From: CAZXVW01 sp964644025 | GTDB lineage: Bacteria; Acidobacteriota; Terriglobia; Bryobacterales; Bryobacteraceae | NCBI GenBank assembly: GCA_964644025.1 | Contig: CAZXVW010000179.1 | Coordinates: 1 to 8,952 of the forward strand | Direction: 5' to 3' | Length of the DNA: 8,952 nucleotides | In this document: one piece after another, positions 1 through 5,495 of the stretch | How positions within the stretch are numbered: the first letter of the stretch is position 1 | Layout: each line of letters begins with the position of its first letter | The notes under the pieces: model-generated | Databases searched by the model: none | What the model was told of the DNA's origin: nothing | Seen by the model: the letters and a program-made list of their open reading frames with translations, nothing else | Made by a program: the position numbers and the translations under genes

Positions 1-90
1 GGGTTTCTGACGCGGGATCCTCGCTGCCACGAACGTAAGAAGTACGGTCAACCCGGAGCGCGCAAGCGATTCCAGTTCTCCAAGCGGTAA
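1..90 (+). CDS. rpsI: 30S ribosomal protein S9 (uS9), C-terminal fragment
   Basis: The first 29 codons in frame 1, ending in TAA at 88-90, encode the conserved end of ribosomal protein S9. The stretch LTRDPRCHERKKYGQPGARK followed by RFQFSKR matches the family's basic tail, which reaches into the ribosomal P site and contacts tRNA; it ends in the near-universal Ser-Lys-Arg. The gene starts left of the window, where rplM would be expected by usual synteny (not visible here). It lies 241 bases before rpsB on the same strand. The family call rests on this short but diagnostic tail. Confidence 0.93.
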   Translation, partial: GFLTRDPRCHERKKYGQPGARKRFQFSKR

Positions 91-269
91 TGGCTGATCC
101 AGTGGCGGCGCACCGCATACGCTCATCAACATACCCGCGAGGAAGAACAAGCAAGGTTTCCGGGCGCTGTCCGGCGAGTGGAGCGGCTGTTTCGAAAGCA
201 GGGGGGAGGCGGGAGTGATCGTTTCCCCGGCCGCGCCCCCGACGCCGGCTGCCGTCCACGCCCAGCAAC

Positions 270-305
270 CCCGGCTCGCAAATTTCGTTTGGACCGCGGG
301 CCGGG
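270..305 (+). promoter_or_regulatory. Strong hairpin in the rpsB 5' leader
   Basis: CCCGGCTCGC at 270-279 can pair with GCGGGCCGGG at 296-305. This is a 10-bp stem with a single U-G wobble and a 16-base loop (280-295), within which AAA and TTT could pair again. The stem ends 15 bases before the rpsB Shine-Dalgarno (321-327). No U-tract follows, so it is not an intrinsic terminator. The other 200 bases of the gap after rpsI show no gene or clear promoter. A role in S2 autoregulation or initiation control is inference from position: rpsB leaders are autoregulated by S2 in E. coli, but I do not recognise this fold as a known leader class. Confidence 0.45.
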
Positions 306-320
306 CCTCAGCAAGGAAGT

Positions 321-334
321 AAGGAGGCATCTTG
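321..334 (+). promoter_or_regulatory. Ribosome binding site deciding the rpsB TTG start
   Basis: AAGGAGG (321-327) is a strong Shine-Dalgarno lying 4 bases before TTG at 332. The next in-frame ATG (347) is 19 bases from it, too far. The protein from TTG begins with the residues PSITMKELLEAGVHFGHQ, and S2 proteins normally carry a few residues before the Met-Lys-x-Leu-Leu-Glu-Ala-Gly segment. This supports the TTG. Confidence 0.8.
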
Positions 335-1234
335 CCGTCAATTACGATGAAAGAACTGCTCGAAGCCGGCGTTCACTTCGGGCACCAGACCAGGCGCTGG
401 AATCCGAAGATGAAGGAATACATCTTCGGCGAACGCAACGGAATCTACATCATCGATCTTCAGAAAACATTGAAGCTGTTCAAGGAGGCGATGCGCTTTG
501 TCACCGAGATGGCTTCCCAGGGAAAGACTGTCCTGTTTGTCGGCACCAAGCGGCAGGCGCAGGAGGCCATCGCCGAAGAGGCCAAGCGCTGTGAGATGTT
601 CTATGTCAACCAGCGGTGGCTGGGCGGGCTGCTGACCAACATGGTCACCGTCCGGAAGTCCATCGAACGGCTGAAAGAACTGGAGGCCATGGCCGCCGAC
701 GGCGATTACGGGAACCGTCCGAAGAAGGAGATCATCCGGCTCGAGCGGGAACGGAAAGCGCTCGATCAGAACCTGGCCGGCATCAAGGATATGCCCGGCC
801 TGCCGGATATTCTCTTCGTGGTGGATTCCAACAAGGAGGCCATCGCGGTCCGCGAAGCGCGGCGGCTCCGCATCCCGGTGGTCGGGGTTGTCGATACCAA
901 CTGTGATCCCGATATGGTGGACTACGTCATCCCCGGCAACGACGATGCCCTCCGCGCCATCCGGCTGTTTGCCAGCAAGATGGCGGATTCGGTCATCGAA
1001 GGCCGCTTGCTGGCCACCGAGCAGGAGTTCGCCCAGCAGGCCGGCCAGCCCGAGGAGGCTCCCGTCGAGGAGGCTCCCGAGGATTATTACAGCCGTTACA
1101 TGGCCCCGGAGTATTCTGAGCAACTGATGTCGGAGAGCCTGGCCGAAGAGACGCCGGCGGAGACGGCGCCGTCCGGGACGCCGGCGGCCGGGCCCGCCCC
1201 GAAACCGGCTGCCGACGGTACTCCCGAGCCGTAA
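332..1234 (+). CDS. rpsB: 30S ribosomal protein S2 (uS2) with extended C-terminal tail
   Basis: Structural protein of the small ribosomal subunit, needed for S1 binding and 30S function. The 300-residue product carries the family hallmarks: MKELLEAGVHFGHQTRRW near the N-terminus, the NGIYIIDLQKT segment, VLFVGTKRQAQ, the WLGGLLTN motif, and PDILFVVDSNKEAIAVREA with GVVDTNCDPD. The core ends near residue 226. The remaining 74 or so residues form an acidic, Ala/Pro/Glu-rich low-complexity tail, making it longer than the 241-residue E. coli protein. A TTG start with a strong Shine-Dalgarno is used. It heads the rpsB-tsf-pyrH-frr group, with tsf 60 bases downstream. Identity is certain; the tail is probably disordered (inference). 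Confidence 0.98.
   Translation: MPSITMKELLEAGVHFGHQTRRWNPKMKEYIFGERNGIYIIDLQKTLKLFKEAMRFVTEMASQGKTVLFVGTKRQAQEAIAEEAKRCEMFYVNQRWLGGLLTNMVTVRKSIERLKELEAMAADGDYGNRPKKEIIRLERERKALDQNLAGIKDMPGLPDILFVVDSNKEAIAVREARRLRIPVVGVVDTNCDPDMVDYVIPGNDDALRAIRLFASKMADSVIEGRLLATEQEFAQQAGQPEEAPVEEAPEDYYSRYMAPEYSEQLMSESLAEETPAETAPSGTPAAGPAPKPAADGTPEP
1052..1081 (+). repeat. Tandem 15-bp direct repeat inside rpsB tail
   Basis: Two adjacent 15-base units, GAGGAGGCTCCCGTC (1052-1066) and GAGGAGGCTCCCGAG (1067-1081), differ only in the last two bases. They encode Glu-Glu-Ala-Pro-Val and Glu-Glu-Ala-Pro-Glu within the low-complexity tail of S2. This looks like a small in-frame tandem duplication, and the reading frame is preserved. 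Confidence 0.8.
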
Positions 1235-1236
1235 TT

Positions 1237-1254
1237 TCCGGCGTGCCGGCCGGA
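1237..1254 (+). other. Short inverted repeat between rpsB and tsf
   Basis: TCCGGC (1237-1242) and GCCGGA (1249-1254) form a perfect 6-bp stem with a 6-base loop just after the rpsB stop. There is no U-tract, so it is not a terminator. It may be an RNA processing or stability element, or chance in GC-rich spacer DNA. Confidence 0.3.
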
Positions 1255-1294
1255 GCGGAAGGAAATCTCAAGATCAAACGATAGGTGGAGCTAT

Positions 1295-1927
1295 ATGGCG
1301 GAAATCACCGCACGACTGGTTAAACAACTGCGTGATCGCACCGGCGCGGGAATGATGGACTGCAAACGGGCGCTCCAGGAGGCCGGCGGCGACCTGGCGA
1401 AAGCCGAGATCGTTCTTCGTAAGCGCGGCGTGGCCGCGGCCGCCAAGAAGGCGTCGCGCGCCACCCGGCAAGGCATTATCGGCACCTACGTCCATCCGGG
1501 GGCGCAGCTCGGCGTGATGGTGGAGGTGAACTGCGAGTCGGACTTCGTTGCCCGCACCGCCGATTTTCGCGAGCTGGTGCACGATCTGGCTATGCAGATC
1601 GCGGCTGCGGAGCCGAAGTTCGTACGGCGCGAACAGGTCGATCCGGACGTCCTGGAAAAGGAGCGGGAGATCGCCCGTGACCGTGCTCTTGCCGAGGGCA
1701 AGCCGGAGCGGGTCATCGACCGGATCGTGGAAGGCCGGCTGGAGAAATTCTTCGAGGAGGTTTGTCTCTACGAGCAGCCGTTTATCAAGGACAACAACAC
1801 CACCGTCGATGAGCTGATCAAGAGCAAGATCGCCAAGCTCGGCGAGAACATTACGGTTGCCCGCTTCGCCCGGTTCAAGATCGGCGAGACGGGGCCGCAG
1901 GCCGGCTCGGCCGATTCCGGCTCCTGA
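1295..1927 (+). CDS. tsf: Elongation factor Ts, short form
   Basis: Guanine-nucleotide exchange factor that releases GDP from EF-Tu in the cytoplasm. The 210-residue product begins with the UBA-like domain (about residues 1-50), including the hallmark LRDRTGAGMMDCKRAL at 12-27. The core signature EVNCESDFVAR follows at 77-87; its Asp83-Phe84 pair corresponds to the residues that insert into EF-Tu. The C-terminal half ends with PFIKDNNTTVDELI and the conserved GENITVARFARF segment. At 210 residues it is of the short type known from Thermus, not the 283-residue E. coli form, so it has a single compact core. The ATG is preceded by GGTGGAG (1284-1290) at 4 bases. It sits between rpsB and pyrH as in many bacteria. 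No key residue is missing. Confidence 0.98.
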   Translation: MAEITARLVKQLRDRTGAGMMDCKRALQEAGGDLAKAEIVLRKRGVAAAAKKASRATRQGIIGTYVHPGAQLGVMVEVNCESDFVARTADFRELVHDLAMQIAAAEPKFVRREQVDPDVLEKEREIARDRALAEGKPERVIDRIVEGRLEKFFEEVCLYEQPFIKDNNTTVDELIKSKIAKLGENITVARFARFKIGETGPQAGSADSGS

Positions 1928-1936
1928 CGGCGCTGG

Positions 1937-1956
1937 CGCCGGCCGCTGGACCGGCG
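1937..1956 (+). other. Short inverted repeat between tsf and pyrH
   Basis: CGCCGG (1937-1942) and CCGGCG (1951-1956) form a perfect 6-bp stem around an 8-base loop, shortly after the tsf stop. An overlapping alternative, GGCG/CGCC (1929-1940), could compete. There is no U-run and hence no intrinsic terminator. Its function is unknown and it may be chance in GC-rich DNA. Confidence 0.25.
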
Positions 1957-1973
1957 AGTGAGGTGCGCGGATA

Positions 1974-1997
1974 ATGGTCGCTGAGGGGTGCGCCTGA
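1974..1997 (+). other. Candidate 7-codon leader ORF abutting pyrH
   Basis: ATG at 1974 opens a mini-frame encoding MVAEGCA, closed by TGA at 1995-1997. The last base of that stop is the first base of the pyrH ATG (TGATG). GAGGTG at 1960-1965 lies 8 bases upstream and could serve as its ribosome binding site. The arrangement would suit translational coupling to pyrH. Such a short frame easily arises by chance, so it is marked as a candidate only. Confidence 0.2.
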
Positions 1998-2704
1998 TGC
2001 CGAAATACGAAAGAATTCTGCTGAAGCTGAGCGGCGAGGTCCTGGCCGGAGGCGCGAAGTTCGGCATTGACGCGGACCGGATCCACTCCCTGGCGGCCGA
2101 GATCGGCGAGGTCGCCCGGGCCGGCGTCCAGTTGGGCCTGGTGGTCGGCGGCGGCAACTTCTTTCGCGGCGTCACGGTGGCGGCGCGCGATATGGATCGC
2201 GTTACGGTGGACCACATGGGAATGCTGGCCACCGTCATCAACGGCCTGGCCCTGCAGGACGCCCTCGAACACTGCAACGTCTCTACCCGGCTGATGACCG
2301 CCATCCAGATGCACGAGGTGGCCGAGCCTTACATCCGGCGGCGGGCCATCCGCCACCTGGACAAGGGCCGCACGGTGATCTTCGCCGGGGGAACCTCAAA
2401 CCCCTACTTCTCCACCGATACCGCCGCCACGCTGCGCGCGCTCGAGATCCGCGCCCAAATCGTGGGCAAGGCCACCCGCGTCGACGGCGTCTACGACAAG
2501 GACCCGTTGAAACACCCCGACGCCGTGCTCTACGAGGAGATCTCTTTTCACGAGGTGCTGTCCAAGTCCCTGGATGTCATGGATGCTTCGGCGGTGGCCA
2601 TGTGCCGGGACAATCATCTCCCCATCCTGGTTTTCAATCTGAACGTCACTGGAAATATAATGCGAATGGCGATGGGAGAATCCATCGGAACACTGATCCA
2701 TTAG
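1997..2704 (+). CDS. pyrH: UMP kinase (uridylate kinase)
   Basis: Phosphorylates UMP to UDP with ATP in pyrimidine nucleotide synthesis; the bacterial enzyme is a hexamer of the amino-acid-kinase fold. The 235-residue product shows ILLKLSGE (residues 7-14, with Lys10 at the phosphate site), the glycine loop VVGGGNFFRG (49-58), DHMGMLATVINGLAL (72-86, UMP-binding Asp72), the ATP/UMP loop GGTSNPYFSTDTAA (131-144) and KATRVDGVYDKDP (158-170). The first motif position after GGT is Ser134, where many homologues have Gly; I would treat this as ordinary variation. I chose ATG 1997 over the in-frame GTG 1988 because GAGGGG at 1983-1988 is 8 bases upstream and MPKYERILLKLSGE is the usual N-terminus. 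frr starts 12 bases after the stop. Confidence 0.97.
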   Translation: MPKYERILLKLSGEVLAGGAKFGIDADRIHSLAAEIGEVARAGVQLGLVVGGGNFFRGVTVAARDMDRVTVDHMGMLATVINGLALQDALEHCNVSTRLMTAIQMHEVAEPYIRRRAIRHLDKGRTVIFAGGTSNPYFSTDTAATLRALEIRAQIVGKATRVDGVYDKDPLKHPDAVLYEEISFHEVLSKSLDVMDASAVAMCRDNHLPILVFNLNVTGNIMRMAMGESIGTLIH

Positions 2705-2716
2705 CGAGTGAGCCTT

Positions 2717-3298
2717 ATGCCATCAGAAGAACCCGCCACAACAGTTAACGAGATCGAATCCCGCGCCAGGACGCGAATGGAGAAAGTGCTCAGCGACCTG
2801 GGGCAGACCATGGCCACCATCCGAACCGGCCGCGCCTCGGTCAGCTTGCTGGACACCGTGAAGGTGGACTACTACGGTACGCCAACGCCGCTCAACCAGC
2901 TCGCCACGCTTCACGTGCCCGAACCCTCCATGATCACCGCCCAGCCGTGGGACGTTTCCCAGATCGGTGCGATGGAGAAGGCCATCCGGGCTTCCGACCT
3001 TGGCCTGAACCCGAGCAACGACGGCAAAATCATCCGGATTCCGATCCCTCCGCTTACCGAGGAGCGCCGCAAGGAGCTGGTCAAGCACCTGCACCACATC
3101 ACCGAGGACCACCGCGTGGCCGTCCGCAACATCCGCCGTGAGGCCAACGAGGCGGTCAAGAAGCTCCTCAAGGAAAAAGCCATCAGCGAGGATGAGGACC
3201 GGCGGGCCCATGAACGCATTCAGAAACTCACCGACGAGTTCATCAAGAAACTCGAGGAAGCCGCCAAGGTCAAGGAAGAGGAAATCCTCGAAATCTGA
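2717..3298 (+). CDS. frr: Ribosome recycling factor
   Basis: With EF-G, it splits post-termination ribosomes so that subunits can be reused; cytoplasmic. The 193-residue product is near the usual length of about 185. It has the two-domain RRF layout: a long helix with MATIRTGRAS (residues 32-41), the beta domain beginning VDYYGTPTPLNQLA, and the C-terminal helical arm with VRNIRREANEAVKKLLKEK and ISEDEDRRAHERIQKLTDEF. ATG 2717 is preferred to the in-frame GTG 2708. The ribosome binding site is weak (GAGTGAG, 2706-2712) and overlaps the short gap after pyrH, so translational coupling to pyrH is likely. It is the last gene of the translation cluster here; the uppS and cdsA genes often found next are absent. 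Confidence 0.97.
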   Translation: MPSEEPATTVNEIESRARTRMEKVLSDLGQTMATIRTGRASVSLLDTVKVDYYGTPTPLNQLATLHVPEPSMITAQPWDVSQIGAMEKAIRASDLGLNPSNDGKIIRIPIPPLTEERRKELVKHLHHITEDHRVAVRNIRREANEAVKKLLKEKAISEDEDRRAHERIQKLTDEFIKKLEEAAKVKEEEILEI

Positions 3299-3447
3299 TT
3301 CGTGGCCGCCGCCCGCCGGCCGGTAACCCGTATCCGGAAACAATACCTCGAATCCCCCTCCTTCCCCACGCACAGCCGCCTTGCGCTGTCCCTACCGAAT
3401 TCCCCCGCCTCCAGCAGACCCATTGAAGCGCCTGCGCGCGTTGAGGG
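3299..3447 (+). other. Intergenic spacer without gene or clear terminator
   Basis: This spacer separates the translation cluster from the efflux operon. It holds a GC-rich start with GCCGGCCGG-type self-complementary bases and then a pyrimidine-rich stretch (about 3352-3368). I find no stem followed by a U-tract, so frr transcription may end by Rho or read through. I see no credible small ORF. Confidence 0.5.
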
Positions 3448-3475
3448 TTGACAAGAGTTCAGTCATACGTATAAT
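3448..3475 (+). promoter_or_regulatory. Near-consensus sigma-70 promoter of the efflux operon
   Basis: TTGACA (3448-3453) and TATAAT (3470-3475) are both perfect consensus hexamers, separated by 16 bases. The AT-rich patch stands out sharply from the GC-rich surroundings. Initiation about 7 bases after the -10 box would fall near 3482, only some 6 bases before the ATG at 3488. The mRNA would then be almost leaderless, with no room for a Shine-Dalgarno. A promoter this strong fits a repressed, inducible unit. Confidence 0.87.
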
Positions 3476-3491
3476 TAAATCATACGAATGA
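3463..3491 (+). promoter_or_regulatory. Tandem operator, probable TetR-type repressor binding sites
   Basis: Two 12-bp imperfect palindromes, TCATACGTATAA (3463-3474) and TCATACGAATGA (3480-3491), share the 7-base start TCATACG. Each matches its own reverse complement at 10 of 12 positions. Their centres are 17 bp apart. The first covers most of the -10 box; the second covers the predicted transcription start and the ATG of the regulator. A repressor bound here would block RNA polymerase, which points to autoregulation by the adjacent TetR-family protein. That assignment is inference from position and symmetry. Confidence 0.6.
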
Positions 3492-4135
3492 ATCAGCGCC
3501 AGCGCACCACGAAGGAACGGATCCTCGATGCGGCCGAGCGGTTATTCGGCGAACATGGCTTTGCGGCCACCTCGCTGCGCTCGGTGATCGCGGAAGCTAA
3601 CGTCAACCTGGCCGCCGTGCACTACCACTTCGGCTCCAAGGAAGCGTTGATCGCGGCCGTGATTCATCGCCGGGTGGATCCGCTGAACCAGGCGCGCCTG
3701 CTCCTGCTGGAACAGTACGAGCGCGAGGCGGCGGCTGGCCGGCCACGGCTGGAAAAGCTGGTCCATGCCTTCGTGGCGCCATTGATGCGCCACTCGGAGG
3801 ACCCGGAACACGGGTGGATCTTCATGAAGCTGCTGGGAAGGCTGCTGGCCGAGCCTGAGATCCTGTACCGGATTCTCCCGGCGGAGTTCCAGGAAACGGG
3901 CCGGCGGTTCCTGGAGGCGTTCGAAAAGGTTCTGCCGGGGATTCCTCCCGCGGAGGTGTTCTGGCGGATGATGTTCAGCGTCGGCGCCATGGCGCAGACC
4001 ATGAGAGTTGGGCCGCGGATGCCGGTGTTTTCGAACGGGCTTTGCCGGGCGGGTGATGTTGAGGAAAGCGTGCGGCGGCTCCAGGTGTTCCTGGTGGGTG
4101 GTTTTCAAGCGCCGGCTTCGGGAGTGGATTCATGA
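3488..4135 (+). CDS. TetR-family transcriptional repressor (CecR/PsrA-like)
   Basis: Likely ligand-responsive dimeric repressor of the downstream exporter. In the 215-residue product the N-terminal helix-turn-helix domain covers about residues 8-56: ERILDAAERLFGEHGFAATS, then the turn and recognition helix ANVNLAAVHYHFGSKEALI. The NVNLAAVxYHFGSKEAL wording and the following RRVDPLNQARLLLL resemble the branch holding E. coli CecR (YbiH) and Pseudomonas PsrA. The C-terminal ligand/dimer domain is more divergent, so no ligand can be named. E. coli CecR controls ybhG-ybhFSR and affects cefoperazone and chloramphenicol sensitivity, and the genes downstream here match that set. No ribosome binding site precedes the ATG, which lies a few bases from the predicted transcript start. 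Its stop overlaps the tolC-like start by 4 bases (ATGA). Confidence 0.9.
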   Translation: MNQRQRTTKERILDAAERLFGEHGFAATSLRSVIAEANVNLAAVHYHFGSKEALIAAVIHRRVDPLNQARLLLLEQYEREAAAGRPRLEKLVHAFVAPLMRHSEDPEHGWIFMKLLGRLLAEPEILYRILPAEFQETGRRFLEAFEKVLPGIPPAEVFWRMMFSVGAMAQTMRVGPRMPVFSNGLCRAGDVEESVRRLQVFLVGGFQAPASGVDS

Positions 4136-5472
4136 GAGTGGCTGGGTGGATTGTGGGGGCGGGCCTTCTGGCAATGGCGTCGCTGCCTCCCGGATGGTCA
4201 CAAGCGCTGCCGCTGAGCATGAAGCAGGCGGTGGAGATGGCGCTGGAGCCGGACGGCAACGTGCGGGTGCAACTGGCTCGGGAGGCGATCCGCCAGGCGG
4301 AAAGCCGCAAGCACGAGGCGCGGGCGGCCTTGCTGCCGAACCTCGATTCCTCCGTGACCTATGATGACCGCACGGTGAACCTTTCGGCCTTCGGGGTCCG
4401 ATTCGCGGTTCCGGGAATGCCCGTCCAGGTGCCGCGGAAAGTCGGGCCGTTTCGGGTCCTCGACGCGCGCGCCCGCGGCGCGCAGACCATTTTCGATTTC
4501 AGCGCCCTTCGCCGCTACCAGGCGGCGAAGGCGGGCGTACGGGCGGCCCGGGAGACGGACGGCAGCGCCCGGCAGGAGACGGCCGCCCGAGTCGCAAAAG
4601 CCTACCTGGCGGCGTTGCGCGGCGAGGCGCGGGTCGAGGCGGCCACGGCCAATGTCGCGCTGGCGCAGGCGCTGCTGGCGTTAGCCCGGCATCAGAAAAC
4701 CGCTGGCACCGCCACCGGAATCGACGTCACCCGGGCCAGCGTCCAGCTTTCCAACGAGAAACAGCTCCTGCTGGTGGCGGAAACCGAGCGCCGGCGGGCG
4801 CACCTGGAATTGCTGCGGACGATGAATTTGAAGCTGGACACCCGGCTGGAGCTGACCGACCGGCTGATCTATCACCAGGTGGATCTCGACAGCGAACAGG
4901 AAGCGCTGCGAACCGCCCTCAGCTCGCGCGCGGACTGGAAAGCCCAGCAACGCCGCCAGGAAAAGGCCAGGCTCGGCTACAGCGCGGCCCGCTGGGAGCG
5001 CCTTCCTTCTGTTTCCGCCTTCGGCGACTACGGCGCCATCGGAAACGGGCTGGAAAGCGCCTTTTCCACCCGCTCCTACGGTGTCCGGCTCGAGGTTCCG
5101 CTGTTCGACGGCGGCCGGATGGATGCCCGCCGCTCCGAGGCCGGTTCCTTGCTCCGGCAGGAGAAGATCCGCACGGCTGATCTCCGGGCGCAGATCGAGC
5201 TGGATATCCGGCTCGCGCTGGACCGGCTTCGCTCGGCGGCTGAGCAAGTCAGGGTCGCCAAACAGGGCCTGAAGCTGGCCGAGACCGAACTGGCGCAGGC
5301 CGAGCGGCGGTTTCGCGCCGGCGTAACCACCAGCGTCGAGGTCACCGGCGCGCAGAGCCGTCTGGCTCGCGCGCGGGACAACCGCATCGCGGCGCTGTTC
5401 AACTACGAAAGCGCCCGCCTGGAACTTGGGCGGGCCGTTGGCAAGATTCGCGAGTGGGTCGCCACGCAATAG
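4132..5472 (+). CDS. TolC-family outer-membrane efflux channel
   Basis: Outer-membrane exit duct for a tripartite exporter, expected to form a trimer with a beta-barrel and a long periplasmic helical tunnel. The 446-residue product starts with a signal peptide (hydrophobic residues about 6-18, likely cleavage after SQA near residue 25). Two OEP repeats follow, about 26-235 and 245-440, each dominated by long Ala/Arg/Glu/Leu-rich helices. Typical family segments are LPLSMKQAVEMAL after the signal, the aromatic GAQTIFDFSALRRYQAA, LEVPLFDGGRMDARRSEA, and the end motif AERRFRAGVTTSVEVTGAQS. GGAG (4121-4124) gives a 7-base spacing to the ATG, which overlaps the regulator stop (ATGA). The E. coli ybh operon has no channel gene, so inclusion here suggests a dedicated duct. 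The family is sure; its substrate is unknown. Confidence 0.93.
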   Translation: MRVAGWIVGAGLLAMASLPPGWSQALPLSMKQAVEMALEPDGNVRVQLAREAIRQAESRKHEARAALLPNLDSSVTYDDRTVNLSAFGVRFAVPGMPVQVPRKVGPFRVLDARARGAQTIFDFSALRRYQAAKAGVRAARETDGSARQETAARVAKAYLAALRGEARVEAATANVALAQALLALARHQKTAGTATGIDVTRASVQLSNEKQLLLVAETERRRAHLELLRTMNLKLDTRLELTDRLIYHQVDLDSEQEALRTALSSRADWKAQQRRQEKARLGYSAARWERLPSVSAFGDYGAIGNGLESAFSTRSYGVRLEVPLFDGGRMDARRSEAGSLLRQEKIRTADLRAQIELDIRLALDRLRSAAEQVRVAKQGLKLAETELAQAERRFRAGVTTSVEVTGAQSRLARARDNRIAALFNYESARLELGRAVGKIREWVATQ

Positions 5473-5495
5473 GAGGCAGGAACCAGGCGTTAGTT

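Noticed and set aside
201..240. G-rich then C-rich stretch in the rpsB leader as a G-quadruplex or terminator
   Set aside because: The G-runs are too few and uneven for a clear quadruplex, and the G-run and C-run pair only over about 5 bases before mismatches, without a U-tract.
91..269. Promoter for rpsB in the first part of the leader
   Set aside because: No pair of -35 and -10 hexamers with suitable spacing stands out; the cluster may be transcribed from upstream of rplM-rpsI.
178..594. Plus-strand open frame running from the leader into rpsB in another frame
   Set aside because: Its sequence is Arg/Pro-rich and featureless, and more than half overlaps the conserved rpsB frame; no ribosome binding site supports it.
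1274..2356. Long minus-strand open frame opposite tsf and pyrH (360 codons)
   Set aside because: It lies wholly antisense to two certain genes, has no recognisable family or ribosome binding site, and long antisense frames are expected where GC-rich codon bias removes stops.
3308..3330. GC-rich self-complementary bases after frr as an intrinsic terminator
   Set aside because: No stable stem with a proper loop could be drawn and no T-run follows.
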